Positions 13,801 to 22,209 are shown, counted from the first letter of the stretch. The stretch: 64,000 nt of DNA from Eupeodes corollae (GCF_945859685.1 NC_079148.1:137389133-137453132); one strand, 5' to 3'. Notes: a model not told the origin generated them from the sequence alone. Numbers and translations: made by a program.

Positions 13801-16800
13801 AAAGCATCTTAATATCCTAAAAGAACTCTTACAAAATGCCTTGGACAGACTAATACTCTGGGCTGATCGGTGTGGACTGGGTGTTAACCCACACAAAACC
13901 GATCTGGTCTTATTTTCGAGGAGATACAAAATTCCATTTGTCAACCCTCCTTACATTAAAGGAATCCAATTAAAATTCTCAGACGAGGCCAAATACCTAG
14001 GTCTTGTCTTAGACAAAAAACTAAATTGGAAACGCAACATACAGGAAAGAGTCAAAAAAGCTACTGTAGCTCTCTTTTCTTGCAAAAAAGCTATTGGTAA
14101 TAAATGGGGTTTACAACCCAGAATCACGCATTGGCTATACACATCGGTAATCAGACCGATTTTAACGTACGGTGTGGCAGTATGGTGGACTGCTTTAGAG
14201 AAAGGTATAAACAGGGATAAGTTGAATAAAGTTCAACGTTCAGCCTGCCTATGTATAAGCGGATCGCTTCGCACGACCCCGTCTGCGGCACTGGACACCT
14301 TGCTCTACCTTACACCTCTTGACATATTTAGTAAACAAATAGCTGCAAGCTCTGCTATCCGCCTCAATGCTTCGTCGCAGTGGACTAACAACAACATTGG
14401 CCACTCCGTAATTCTAAGGTACTTAGAATCAATTCCAAAGCACACAGACTACACCATCCCCCAACTACAATTCGATAGGAATTTCCAGATTTCTATACCT
14501 ACCAGATCTTTTTGGGAGGATAGGACATTCTTAGAGGATGAGTCAATCCACTTTTACACAGATGGCTCAAAGACCAAAGAAGGGGTTGGTGGTGGTGTGT
14601 ACTCTGAACGACTGAAATTAAGTCTCTCATTCCGCCTTCCCAATCATTGTAGCGTGTTCCAGGCGGAACTTTTGGCGATTAAGGAAGTCTTGTCTTGGCT
14701 CAAAGAAAACGTGATATCAACATCTGATATCCGTATTTTCTCCGACAGCCAGGCCGCTATCAAATCTCTGGACTCAGTCTCTACAAACTCTATAACAGTC
14801 CATAACTGTCGATCATCTCTAATGGAGATGGCACAACAGTTTAATATTCACCTTTGCTGGGTGCCGGGCCATAGAGACATTCCAGGTAACTGTAAGGCAG
14901 ATGAACTCGCCAGGAACGGTACAGTACAACCCATCCTACCACGTTTGGCAAGTACTGGCATACCAATCGCTACTTGTAAACTGCTACTAATGCAAGACGC
15001 TGTGAGGAGGGCAGGCACCAGGTGGACCAACATCACCACGTGTCAAGCCACAAAAAACATCTGGCCAACACTGGATTTAAAACGTTCAAGGTGCTTGCTC
15101 TCTCTAAGCAGATCGCATATAAGCTCGATAATAGGTGTCATAACCGGACACTGTCTAATAGGAAAGCACGCCATGAGACTAGGCGTATTCTCAAATGACT
15201 TTTGCAGAAGCTGTATGGACGAGGAAGAGGAAGAAACGGTTCTTCATCTTCTCTGCACATGCCCTGCTCTAGCTCGAAAACGCAAGAATTACCTAGGAGA
15301 ATTCTTCTTTAACGATCTAAACGATCTAAATCATATCGGGATAATCAGCCTCTCACGTTTCGTAAGAGACTCTAACTGGTTCCATTGAGCTTAGGAGGAA
15401 GCCTCAAGATTCATGTGGTATCACAATGGGCCATTAAACTGGCCTAAGTGTGTCCGTTCCATCTTGGACAGCCACTATAACCTAACCTAACCTAACCTAG
15501 GTCTACCATTTAAAATGTGGAAAAAACTAAAAAAATGTATACAAAATGCTCGGCAAAAGTTTGGATATGTAAATTCTTATAAATTATTTTATCTAATAAA
15601 ATCTTATTTTAATCTAAAAATCTAAATCTATTTATTTTGTATCTTACATTTTTTCTCCCTCATCAAAATGAAAACCAAACGAAAACACAATAATGTTTGA
15701 CAGTTAACAGTAAACCGCCAAAACAAAAGCTAAACGAGTGCTTGAAGGCACTCGTAAATAAAAATACTATATGGCTTTTTTTACGATTCTCATTTCTCGT
15801 AATCGCAATTTTACAAATACGCGCTTCTGCAATCGTTTTCGTAATCGCAATTTCACAAATACTCCATATTAAAAACGATTATCGTTTTTCATAATAACCC
15901 CCCAGACTTTGGCATTTGATTTGTTGAAAAAAAAACATTAAATTGGCAATTAAATTCCTTCCAAAGATTCATTGAATATGTTGGAATAAATGTACTCACG
16001 TATTTTTCTTTCTAATCTGCATATTTTGACTTTATGCTTAGCGATTTGATCAATAAGATCAAGAACCCTAGATCTTTCTGCATCCAATCTTTGATTCATA
16101 GTTTTATTTAATTCTAGTAAATTATTTTTCTCCGATTCCAATGCATCAATAAGACCTTTAAATTCCTCCTATATGACAAAAGCATGAAAAAATAACCGAA
16201 TTAGATTGTTTTTGTATTAATTGAATTTTCTTTACCTTTTTAAAATCTCTACACTCAAACAAATAGTCACCACAAATAGATTTTAAATCTTTTTCAAGCT
16301 TTTTTATTGTGTCTTTGAGATCACCGATATTCACCTCTTTTAGGTCCAATTCTGCCTGAAGATTTTCTAACTTAATTTGTATTTCTTCCCGATGGAACTC
16401 AAAATCAGAACCTCGCTTTTGCGTGTCGTTCATTTGTTTTTGAATTTCAGATATACGAGTCTCGTAGTGAAACTTTTGTATCTCAAGTTTTTCTTTTAGT
16501 GCCGCAATTGCCCCATCTCTACTTTTGCCTAAAGCTTCCAACTGCATACATTTTTCCTTGAACTTTGTAATATCAGCCATTAAATTAATATTTCGAGCTT
16601 TTGAAGCTGCTAGTTTTTCATTTTGTTCTTCTATGGTAACTGTTAAGGTTGTTATGTCTTTCTTTAGGTTTTCAACCTCAATTTTATGATGAATCTGATC
16701 TCTACGAATTGGTGGTTCATCTAAAAAGTCCTCAGGTAAACCACTGTCACTTCTGGCATATTCTAGACGAGTTTTAAGTTCATTGATCTTCAACTGCAAT

Positions 16801-17560
16801 GTGAGTATTTGTTGTGCTCGTCCACGCCAAGTTGTACCGGAAGCCGCCAAAATATTCAAATTCACATGTTCTCCGATTTCTTGTTGGATGCATTTTTGAG
16901 CCAGTTTTAGATGATTTTTGAGCTCGATATTTTGATTCAAACTATCGAATAGTTTTTGTTTTGTATGCGAGAGCTTTGATTTTAGAACATCGATATGACT
17001 ATCAACCTAAAATAACGAGACATTACCATATAAAGGTAGAACACAAAAATTTACAACATCCGTACATTTCTACTAGACTCAAGTTCTTTTTTGCTTTCAA
17101 TGGTTTTCTTGAGTTCTTCTTCTAATCCTTTAACTTTTGTCTTTAAATGTGTATTTTTCTTCCTGAAAGAGTCCAATTCAGAACGAAGCTCTTGATTCTT
17201 CTTCGTCAAGTCATCAATTTTAGAGCTGCTTATGCTTGAATTGAGTTTTAATTCTTCACTGGGGAAGGATTGAATGGCATCATTTAAAGAAGAAACAGAT
17301 TTTTTCAAGCTTTCAATCTCAGCATTTTTAGCTGAAATAATTTCTTCCAATGTTTGGTTTTCCTGTTTGACCGCCTAAAAAATAAAAAATAGTGTAAATA
17401 ATATTGTTTAAAACTTAAAGAAAAAAAATTGTTTGTTAACCGTTAATTTCTTTCGGAGAACTTTTCGAACTTGAGGAGCTTTCTGTTCGAAGAATATGGA
17501 ATCCTTAAGAGGAGCAACATCCGTCAAGGTTGATCTATCTACTTTTTCAATTATATCCAT
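4815..17560 (-). CDS. CCDC13-like coiled-coil protein, about 573 aa, six coding exons
   Basis: Minus-strand exons join in phase: 17560-17441, 17374-17066, 17006-16236, 16168-16000, then after a 10.8 kb intron 5237-5039 and 4968-4815 (TAA). The ATG at 17560 begins MDIIEKVDRST. An upstream TTG extension is open but less likely. Almost the whole product is heptad-rich coiled coil. The diagnostic stretch is 'EIGEHVNL...GTTWRGRAQQILTLQ' in exon 3, which matches vertebrate CCDC13 as I recall it ('VGEDVN...GTWRGRAQQILVLQ'); CCDC13 is a centriolar-satellite/ciliary protein. The C-terminal exons give a less ordered linker and a final helix ending HQIKSQ. The product is shorter than human CCDC13 (about 715 aa). 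Two donors (GTTAAC after exon 1, GTACGG after exon 2) are weak, so these borders rest on phase. It is divergent from zeta-COP and convergent with Lasp. Confidence 0.78.
5378..5470 (+). repeat. possible MITE left end (GGGCCCTTATTATGAA)
   Basis: The sequence GGGCCCTTATTATGAAATAC at about 5379 resembles the reverse complement of the segment ending near 15901, where CGTTTTTCATAATAACCCCC is read. It may be one end of a MITE whose other end is now 10 kb away, with all the intervening elements inserted inside it. The match is imperfect and I saw no target duplication, so confidence is low. Confidence 0.35.
5716..7657. mobile_element. TIR element with internal GAAGTAGA repeats
   Basis: CGTTACCACTT at 5716-5726 is matched inverted by AAGTGGTAACG at 7647-7657. 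Both sub-ends are rich in GAAGTAGA/AGTAGATT repeats (5760-5800 and 7530-7640), as expected of paired subterminal regions of one non-autonomous element. It contains the separate MITE at 6117-6961 and no coding capacity I can recognise. Confidence 0.6.
6117..6961. mobile_element. MITE with 27 bp perfect TIRs, Harbinger-like
   Basis: GGGCCCTACTATGTAACTCG and seven more bases at 6117-6143 are exactly inverted at 6935-6961. The flanking trinucleotide TAG is present on both sides (6114-6116, 6962-6964), consistent with a 3 bp target duplication as made by PIF/Harbinger elements. Next to each TIR are further copies of GATTCTACTTT in both orientations. No transposase is visible. Two short ORFs inside (near 6352-6650) look like chance reading frames. 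Confidence 0.75.
7658..8165. other. AT-rich non-coding stretch, nothing recognised
   Basis: Between the TIR element and the unknown ORF I see no gene, RNA or clear repeat. The stretch lies inside the 5502-9478 transposon and inside the large CCDC13-like intron. Confidence 0.5.
8169..8513 (-). CDS. unrecognised 114-codon ORF inside the 5502-9478 transposon
   Basis: An open frame of 114 codons, basic and serine/lysine-rich, starts with ATG and includes 'SASKLAVKPQTIYEFLCKF' and a C-terminal 'YKKRPQKIKTEKSKM'. I do not recognise the family. Composition is more protein-like than most chance ORFs in this AT-rich DNA, but there is no domain I can name and the 5' end abuts the mariner relic. It could be a piece of the host transposon's own gene, a captured exon or chance. 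Confidence 0.25.
   Translation of the reverse strand: MTVKQNTKCTSASKLAVKPQTIYEFLCKFSCTRPKWAICSNKISIFVAKFRDMLINMPSDIKLMWKHGHVNVVSKKLLKQGANSASIFYKKRPQKIKTEKSKMVWTTSMNRRVS
8543..9140 (+). pseudogene. mariner-type transposase relic with internal deletion
   Basis: The ATG at 8543 begins MNRPTNKQRLQIIKFYYQNT, the helix-turn-helix start of mariner-like transposases found in many insects. It jumps abruptly near 8640 to 'HFWLNEYQQ' and then to the catalytic region 'FLPKIQEFDLHDMWFQQDGA' followed by 'KCHTARATIDLL' (8816-8925). The second catalytic Asp is in 'WFQQDGA'. The following 'WPP...D' region is frameshifted (8960-9010). The middle of the protein, with the first catalytic Asp, is deleted. Non-functional. 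Confidence 0.8.
9578..9871 (+). pseudogene. older non-LTR retrotransposon fragment, left half
   Basis: 'LYKRLTNWVEDHQILSEFQA' followed by 'GFRQGYSTVHTIFTLSTIVD' is the classic reverse-transcriptase stretch of Jockey/CR1-type elements. After a frameshift near 9790 it continues 'IDFKSAFDSVDRDLM', then 'YKLSILGLP' to 9870. The next residues (FKMWKKLKKMY) are found 5.6 kb away at 15505, because the LOA-like element inserted here. It was already decayed when split. Confidence 0.82.
9860..9871 (+). repeat. 12 bp target-site duplication, left copy
   Basis: TAGGTCTACCAT is repeated exactly at 15498-15509 on the other side of the LOA-like element. The reading frame of the split older retrotransposon resumes across the two copies, which proves the insertion point. 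Confidence 0.9.
10432..11814 (+). CDS. ORF1 protein of the LOA-like retrotransposon (460 aa)
   Basis: Begins ATGAACAAAACC at 10432. Residues 1-180 are low-complexity, rich in Asn, Lys, Ser and Thr with basic patches. From about residue 200 to 360 is a folded domain ('GPLPSISDGGWHQGHVKLMV', 'RARIWIPIEPAGIEDILEMV', 'INYGFETIKIRIYK') resembling the DUF4780-type domain that I associate with ORF1 proteins of LOA-clade elements. The C-terminus is acidic. I see no CCHC zinc knuckle. It overlaps the start of ORF2 by 23 bp (11792-11814) in another frame, so ORF2 is probably reached by reinitiation or frameshifting. Expected role: RNA binding and RNP assembly. Confidence 0.85.
   Translation: MNKTNNKNKNTCETGITSGPGGSLVSKPTVVSLAANTEKGVVANHGPSSAIGSNENKKVAIPNFSSGRVVKNGPTTTTENTSRNGKISKGLYRQRRHAARILKASGASSGAEKTPQQTASVEWAKSIIATNRSNKDSTSKRERSLEGAAPTPKRPRVHNTSTPLNPIRKQSSFSDVAKGKVVVAVIDRSDDDGTISADRWQLVKVKLSGGFLSILRELPGPLPSISDGGWHQGHVKLMVCGDQRSCDLYKLAVSRLGEVWPGAKLEVVAVEDIPSRPRARIWIPIEPAGIEDILEMVKVCNPSLPTHNWKIAKLEEVKGLYRSAIVVLNKESLAPLALNEGSINYGFETIKIRIYKKDEVNAESGPPKTTEGELAVGEPGTSSSLLTEGDDALLSSPIANAPSTKVVDSPSLMETEDDLNMILLSEDELLGSSSDTEDQNKTVVEVDLPNCSQNAAVSTD
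11792..15388 (+). CDS. ORF2 polyprotein: endonuclease, reverse transcriptase, RNase H (1,198 aa)
   Basis: The first ATG (11792) begins MLQLVQINLQHS. An APE-type endonuclease occupies about residues 1-215 ('QINLQHS', 'LIQEPWV', 'GSDANAHHTVWGS' near 134, 'SDHRYIQF' near 209). Reverse transcriptase lies at about 430-750 ('DLRPISLSSFLLKTLERLI', 'FLDIEGAFNNVD' near 570, 'GTPQGGVLSPLLWN', and the catalytic 'AYADDVAI' near 658). RNase H is at about 915-1045, with Asp in 'FYTDGSK', Glu in 'FQAELLAI', Asp in 'IFSDSQAA' and 'WVPGHRDIPGNCKADELA'. Near 1137 a 'CRSCMDEEEEETVLHLLCTC' Cys/His motif follows. All catalytic residues visible to me are present and there are no internal stops. The enzyme would nick the target and copy its own RNA in place. 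Confidence 0.93.
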   Translation: MLQLVQINLQHSIKASASLLLRLATNGEDIVLIQEPWVAGSVVRGLRTPGYYTLCVTDKGEPRSCILVKRSINVFLLHRFSDKDTTVARLETTKGSFWLVSAYLGHDHLGPLPGKTLEKVVAEAERQRIRLIIGSDANAHHTVWGSTNINDRGESLFDYILGTNLLVSNVGNEPTFITKTRQEVLDITLVSDSIHHMILDWKVSKEHSFSDHRYIQFNINVDDNPSPLTFRNYRKTDWALYRNLLQSLLEPGLSSPSSNANELDNKVNDLTSAMNRSLEISCPLIHIRGKRKPQWWASELDSLRKECRKLFNRAKAARLASYWDSYKESLRIYKKALRKSKRSSWRSFCGMIEETSEASRLRKILSTNPAMPSCLKNADGSWTNSSNESLNLLLDTHFPGSSLTETCNSFARSSSNTTYPQGLITKDKLQWALNSFKPFKAAGPDGIIPAELQKASDIIAPILDAIFTSCLYLVHVPSAWREVKVVFIPKAGKCSQVNPKDLRPISLSSFLLKTLERLIDIHLRARIDTRLLSSSQHAYCKGKSVETALHTLVRTIEYSLHHKEFTMVAFLDIEGAFNNVDTSAITSALTSLNVESSLQELIHLMLTSRIINSKLGNSSSRRFVSRGTPQGGVLSPLLWNLVVNEILTSLDAEGFRVIAYADDVAIAVSGKHLNILKELLQNALDRLILWADRCGLGVNPHKTDLVLFSRRYKIPFVNPPYIKGIQLKFSDEAKYLGLVLDKKLNWKRNIQERVKKATVALFSCKKAIGNKWGLQPRITHWLYTSVIRPILTYGVAVWWTALEKGINRDKLNKVQRSACLCISGSLRTTPSAALDTLLYLTPLDIFSKQIAASSAIRLNASSQWTNNNIGHSVILRYLESIPKHTDYTIPQLQFDRNFQISIPTRSFWEDRTFLEDESIHFYTDGSKTKEGVGGGVYSERLKLSLSFRLPNHCSVFQAELLAIKEVLSWLKENVISTSDIRIFSDSQAAIKSLDSVSTNSITVHNCRSSLMEMAQQFNIHLCWVPGHRDIPGNCKADELARNGTVQPILPRLASTGIPIATCKLLLMQDAVRRAGTRWTNITTCQATKNIWPTLDLKRSRCLLSLSRSHISSIIGVITGHCLIGKHAMRLGVFSNDFCRSCMDEEEEETVLHLLCTCPALARKRKNYLGEFFFNDLNDLNHIGIISLSRFVRDSNWFH
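15475..15497 (+). repeat. (CCTAA)n 3' tail of the LOA-like element
   Basis: The 3' end is ATAACCTAACCTAACCTAAC followed by C, that is about four CCTAA units, directly abutting the right target duplication. Short tandem 3' tails are normal for LOA/I-type elements. The unit equals the canonical insect telomere repeat (TTAGG read on the other strand). Confidence 0.85.
15498..15600 (+). pseudogene. right half of the split older retrotransposon
   Basis: Starting with the second TAGGTCTACCAT copy (15498-15509), the frame reads LPFKMWKKLKKMYTKCSAKVW, the continuation of the fragment interrupted at 9871. It decays at a stop codon near 15580. Confidence 0.75.
15734..15755. repeat. perfect 8 bp stem-loop in a MITE-like region
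   Basis: ACGAGTGC and GCACTCGT pair around a 6-base loop. The surrounding 15660-15901 sequence contains repeated 'CGTAATCGCAATTT' motifs (near 15795 and 15840), typical of MITE interiors. No gene is visible. Confidence 0.5.
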
Positions 17561-17726
17561 TTTTGAAATCAATTCAAGAAAAGTTTTGACTATTAACAAA
17601 AATATAAAAATATTAAATATATTTATTTCAAATTAACGATCGATTCAAACAAGTAGAACTATAGGTTCACAATAGAAATATGGAACGGAAGTTGTAGTTA
17701 TTAAAGATTGTCTTTAATGGTGGACT

Positions 17727-18136
17727 TAAGCACTATTCACATGAGCACGACCAATGAATGAACGAATATTCGTCGATTTTGACATTTCTCCAATTTTTTA
17801 GTACGTCGCGAATGAAGTTTGACTTTGACCACAGCCGAACACCGAAACCAAAACAAGAATGATTTCTTAGGCTTCGTTGCGAGTGTGGATAATGCGGAAC
17901 GCTAATAAAGTTTGACAGTTCGTATTAACTACATTTTTTTCCACGACGAATAAATTAGTTTTCTTAAATTTATCAAAATATGAGATTGAAAAGTAAAAGT
18001 ATGCACCATAAATCAAATAGAAACTATATTGCTATTGTTTTCTTAAGAATTTTGTGTGGAAATATGTCTTCAAATGTATATAAACTCACATTTGGTAATT
18101 CTCGTTCGTTGTTCGCGCTCATGTGAATACTTCTTT
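17727..18136. mobile_element. MITE family A copy (TIR with CACATGAGCACGACCAA)
   Basis: The left end has CACTATTCACATGAGCACGA at 17731. The right end has GCGCTCATGTGAATAC at about 18115-18130, its inverted counterpart. A second, better preserved copy lies at 30315-30786. It sits between the CCDC13-like and zeta-COP genes and is non-coding. Confidence 0.7.
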
Positions 18137-18429
18137 ATATTTTACTTCGAAAAAATACAGAAGATGTAGAAAGAAAAAGAAGATAGAAAGAATTCAAATG
18201 ACATCAGAATGCAGATTATAGAAATGTCACAATGCATATAATAAAGACTTATAGAATTCATTAACCCTGCTCTTCTTCATAAACATTTATTACTGAAGTT
18301 TTGGAAGATAGAAGATTTAGTACTGAAGTCATTGGAATATTTCCAGATTTGAGCATTAAAAAAACTCCTGAAAATAGAACCTATTCTATAAACAAAATTT
18401 AAATTTATGAAAACTCAGATTTTCATAAC

Positions 18430-18790
18430 GTGGCGTTTCAAGAGTTCTTTGCCACTTGCCACACAACTAACGAAATAAGGGCTCTTTAACGCGACTAATT
18501 CACGTGGTGGCAATGTCAATTGGCCGCCAAGGACGTTGGACTTCTTTTTGTGGGGAAATTTAAACGAAAAGGTGTATGTCGATAAGCCACTTAAAATTTA
18601 AGAGTTAAGAGATGAGATAATTTTAACTTAAGAGCATAAAACCTTAATTATGTCTTAGATTCATCAAACACTTGGAGTTACGGATTAAGGTGTGCTTTCG
18701 TGGTCGTGGGAGCCATTTGGCTGATATTTGTTCCATACATAAACCATACAAATATTACTATAATAAAATAAAATGATGATAAAATTTCCT
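18430..18790 (+). pseudogene. mariner transposase relic, C-terminal part
   Basis: 'TCHTTNEIRAL' near 18456-18488, a 'NWPP' equivalent near 18520 and 'DFFLWGN' near 18540-18560 in shifting frames, with 'KVYVDKPLK' just after, match the catalytic and C-terminal region of mariner transposases. Stops and frameshifts are numerous. It is a different relic from the one at 8543. Confidence 0.7.
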
Positions 18791-18898
18791 AAATAATTCC
18801 TTTTATTCAAAATCAACATCGGCCCTTAAAATGTAACCACCCTTCACAAGAATGTCACTACTTTTTTTGTTGACTCGTTTGTATTTCTCTCAACTTTC

Positions 18899-19438
18899 CA
18901 TTACCGCAGCACGAATTTCGACTCGCGGTTTTTTTATTTTATAGATATGTGCAAATAAATAATAACTGCAGCAATTTTAGAGCGAGAAAACATTTATTTC
19001 CATTTTTAAATAATTTTTAAATTTCACGTTTTTACATACAAAACACGCAAAAATGGTTGATTTTGACATTTCCTCCCTGTTTTTTGTTAAGTGTTTCCAT
19101 ACTTGGTTTTTTTGGGGGGATTTCTTTGATTTTAGTGCTCAAATGCAAAAATAACTTTGCATATACCCAAACTCGCACCCAGCCCAAATCCTGTAGCGAT
19201 CCCAAGCAGCGGGACAACATGCCCCTCACATTCCTAGCTGTTAGTACGACATGCTATTTATTAAAAAAACTTGTTTTAGGCTAAAAAATGCAATACAAAA
19301 AAAGTAGGGTTAACTCCGAAAAAGAAAATATTTTTTTCTATGACTTAAAGTTGTTTCCTCGCCTTAATATTTAAAACATGTTCTATTGAGACTTACCTAA
19401 CTGTAAAAAATCAGAAGGAAATTCGTGCTGCGGTAATG
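18899..19438. mobile_element. MITE with 21 bp perfect TIRs
   Basis: CATTACCGCAGCACGAATTT plus C at 18899-18919 is exactly inverted at 19418-19438, and the match extends about six bases outward with one mismatch. The 540 bp element contains no recognisable gene. It lies in the 2.2 kb divergent promoter interval between the CCDC13-like gene and zeta-COP. Confidence 0.8.
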
Positions 19439-19804
19439 AAAAGTCGCTCCAAACTTTGTTTTTTCGTTTGTATACGCTACTAAAGTTGTAATCTATTTCG
19501 CATGACATTTGAAGTATAAGTTTTCGTTGCGTTAAAATTGCTACTAATTCTACTAATTCAACTTAAATTCCACGTAAAAATCTATTATTATTATTTTGTA
19601 GTGATTATTTAAAATCACCATGGATTGAAATCAGAATTAAAAAGTGTGGGTTCTGCCTAATTAATAATCTACTACGTTCATACAAGTCGAAAATAAATTC
19701 ACTGTGAATGCACCACACAATTCAAATATGTCATCATTTGTCACTTGTTCTTGTTGTCAAAATCACAAACTTACACGTCAACTTCAAACAAAACTCACAT
19801 AAAA

Positions 19805-20788
19805 ATGGATGGATTCATGCTGGTAAATTAATCTAATTTAAATCAATTTCAACATGAAAAATAAATAAATTTTTACCCAGGAACCTACTCTGAACATTGT
19901 CAAAGGCATGTGCATAATGGATAACGATGGAAATCGTATCCTAGCCAAGTATTATGACAAAAACATTCTGCCAACAGTGAAGGAACAGAAGACCTTTGAG
20001 AAGAACCTTTTTAATAAAACTCATCGTTCCAACACCGAAATCATCATGTTGGACGGATTAACCTGCGTCTATAAGAGCAATGTAGACTTATTCTTCTATG
20101 TCATGGGTAGCACATACGAAAATGAGTTGATTCTCCTGTCTGTGCTCAATTGCCTCTATGATTCAATTAGTTTGATTCTAAAGAAGAATGTCGAGAAACG
20201 TCTTGTTCTGGACAATTTGGAAATCATTATGTTAGCTTTCGATGAGATCTGTGATGGAGGGTAAGATCAAATCATACAAATTTTATTCAATGAATTCATT
20301 TAAAACATTGCTCTTTTTTTATAGAATCATTCTAGATGCAGATCCCTCGTCGGTGGTAAAACGTGTCGACTTGAGAAACGACGACATTCCAATTGGCGAA
20401 CAAACTGTTGCCCAGGTAAACAAGGTTTTAAATGAGCTGTTTTGGTAGAAATTTGGATTTGGGATACAAATATAATTTGAATTCTAGTATTTTTCTCCAT
20501 GTTATGATATCCTAGATTATTATTTTTGTTTCGTTAAGTTTATTTACTAACCAATTCAATCTCATCTTCCACATATTGTTCAGTATATCAGAATTTAATT
20601 TGCAATTCGCAACACTTTATTATTTGTCACTGTACATTACACAATTATTTAAGTTATTATTTTTTTTATTTTTGACGAAATAGAATTCTAAATTTTGTAA
20701 AATATCATTGTTTTCGTTTTAACTCACTTGATACTTTTAGGTTCTGCAGTCGGCAAGAGATCAACTCAAGTGGTCGATACTAAAGTGA
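19805..20788 (+). CDS. zetaCOP: zeta-COP (coatomer subunit zeta), complete, 178 aa
   Basis: Small subunit of the COPI coatomer, which coats vesicles for Golgi-to-ER and intra-Golgi transport. Four exons join in phase: 19805-19822 (MDGFML), 19881-20260, 20325-20415 and 20741-20788 (ending KWSILK-stop), all with GT/AG borders. The product begins MDGFMLEPTLNIVKGMCIMD and shows the AP-small-chain/longin fold signature ('DNDGNRILAKYYD', 'VDLFFYVMGSTYENELILL', 'LVLDNLEIIMLAFDEICDGG'). The length equals that of animal COPZ proteins (about 177 aa). An AATAAA signal lies near 20937. It is divergent from the CCDC13-like gene. Confidence 0.96.
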
Positions 20789-21049
20789 AAAATAATAAAT
20801 TCAATCATAACACAAACGAAATCTTGTTTTTGATACAAAAAAAAAATGTTTGTTATTTTGCTTTCCTGGTAAAGAAGCAAGAACACGATTCGGAGGTAGT
20901 ACATATTAAATATACAAAAAATGCATTTTATTCCAAAATAAAATTTATTAATTTATAAGCTAAAAATGGTTCGTTTGAATGTTTTTTTTTTTTTTCTAAT
21001 GAAATTTCTGAATAAAGCTCAACTTATACATAAATACATACATACATTA

Positions 21050-21333
21050 GGTGGCGCAACAGTCCGTTGAGAACTAGGGCCTAGTGACTTACAACTATCA
21101 ACCATTCCTGTGCGCCTACTATTGTCAGGGATGGAAGGAACCTACAGGTTTAAGCCGAATCCGAACGGCTAATTTGAGAAAACACTTTTTATGACATGAA
21201 TTACGCTTGGAGGATTTGTCAATTTGTTGTAAGAAGCAGTACCCGTAAAAGAACTTTAGCTGTCACAGGCAGGGATCGAACCCATGTTCTCTTGCATGAC
21301 ACTCCTACGCACTAACCATCACGCCACGGGTAT
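21050..21333 (-). mobile_element. tRNA-derived SINE, copy 1
   Basis: On the minus strand the element starts ACCCGTGGCGTGATGGTTAG, a tRNA-like A box, followed about 35 bases later by the B box GGTTCGATCCC, so it carries an internal RNA polymerase III promoter. The body and 3' end (CGGACTGTTGCGCCACCTAA) match the copies at 21991/25071 and 49187. It contains no protein gene. Confidence 0.85.
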
Positions 21334-21990
21334 TAGCTCAACGCATACAGCGGAAAAAATTGGTTTTACTTTTAAAGTTGAACATATTTAACTCGTCGAA
21401 CTTTGGTTGTTTGATGAACTTTCCGATTTGTGCCCATAATTTTCAATGACGTTATGTACTTTGTATTTTCCTGATAACGATATTTTTGCTATTTTTGAAT
21501 CCTATCTTGAATTTAGGTTTTATCTGAAGAAGTAAGTAAAACTTTTCATATAACTAGCTGACCCAACAAACGTTGCTTTGTCATATAAATAATTTCTAGA
21601 GAATATTTTGCAAGCAATATATAACTTATTGTAAGTGTGTAAGAATGTGGTACATAACTGGGAGAGATATGGAGCACTGTTAACGGTGGCAAAATATTAA
21701 AATAACAAATCCCTAAACAATTTTTTAATTTATTAAAATTAATACTTTAATTAATTAATACTTATTATTATAAGTAATATGAAAATACTACAAACAAAAG
21801 CAATATCAATCCCTTAATAGAATAGAGTGCACAATATTTTTTGTGATCCCATCTTTCTCCAATAAAAACAACTGGATGGTTTGCCCACTCGGGAGCACGC
21901 CACGTATAGTTGTCCGTGTGAAAATCTAAGTCGCAGAAGGATATCGTTTCGCCTTGAGACTTATAAATAGTATTTTAACTGAACTTGTAG

Positions 21991-22022
21991 TACCCGTGGC
22001 ATGATGGTTAGTGCGTTGGACT
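21991..22022 (+). mobile_element. SINE copy 2, head (A box), split by an insertion
   Basis: TACCCGTGGCATGATGGTTA at 21991 is the tRNA-like head. It stops at GTGCGTTGGACT (22011-22022), which recurs with one mismatch as GTGCGTTGCACT at 25059-25070, where the SINE resumes. The insertion is the Jockey-like element. Confidence 0.85.
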
Positions 22023-22209
22023 ACAAACCAAGCCCGCTACCAAAAACACAGGAGCGGAGCAAAAGGAAAAACCGCCATCAGCAGTGACAGGCCCAAATGT
22101 TGAGGGCCCATCGACCTCAACTAAAGCATTGAAGCAGCAACAACAGCAGCAGAAACAACAGCAGCAGCAGCAACAGCAGCAGAAACATCAGCAGCAACAA
22201 CAGAAATAA

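Larger units (their letters stand above)
9872..15497 (+). mobile_element. intact LOA-like non-LTR retrotransposon, about 5.6 kb
   Basis: The element runs from just after the left TAGGTCTACCAT copy to just before the right copy. It has a 560 bp 5' UTR, two long overlapping ORFs without stops, a short 3' UTR (15389-15474) and a terminal (CCTAA)n tail. Domain order is ORF1 nucleic-acid-binding type, then endonuclease, reverse transcriptase, RNase H and a Cys/His finger. RNase H in ORF2 plus the ORF1 type point to the LOA or closely related I/R1 group. GC content is clearly higher than in neighbouring DNA. Intact ORFs and a perfect target duplication indicate a recent insertion. Confidence 0.9.

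Noticed and set aside
21260..21333. A functional tRNA gene
   Set aside because: The A and B boxes are there, but no cloverleaf with an anticodon arm can be folded, and the sequence continues into the SINE body shared by other copies.
22137..22206. CAG/CAA microsatellite as an independent feature
   Set aside because: It is part of the glutamine-rich start of the Jockey-like gag, although cut off by a stop codon.
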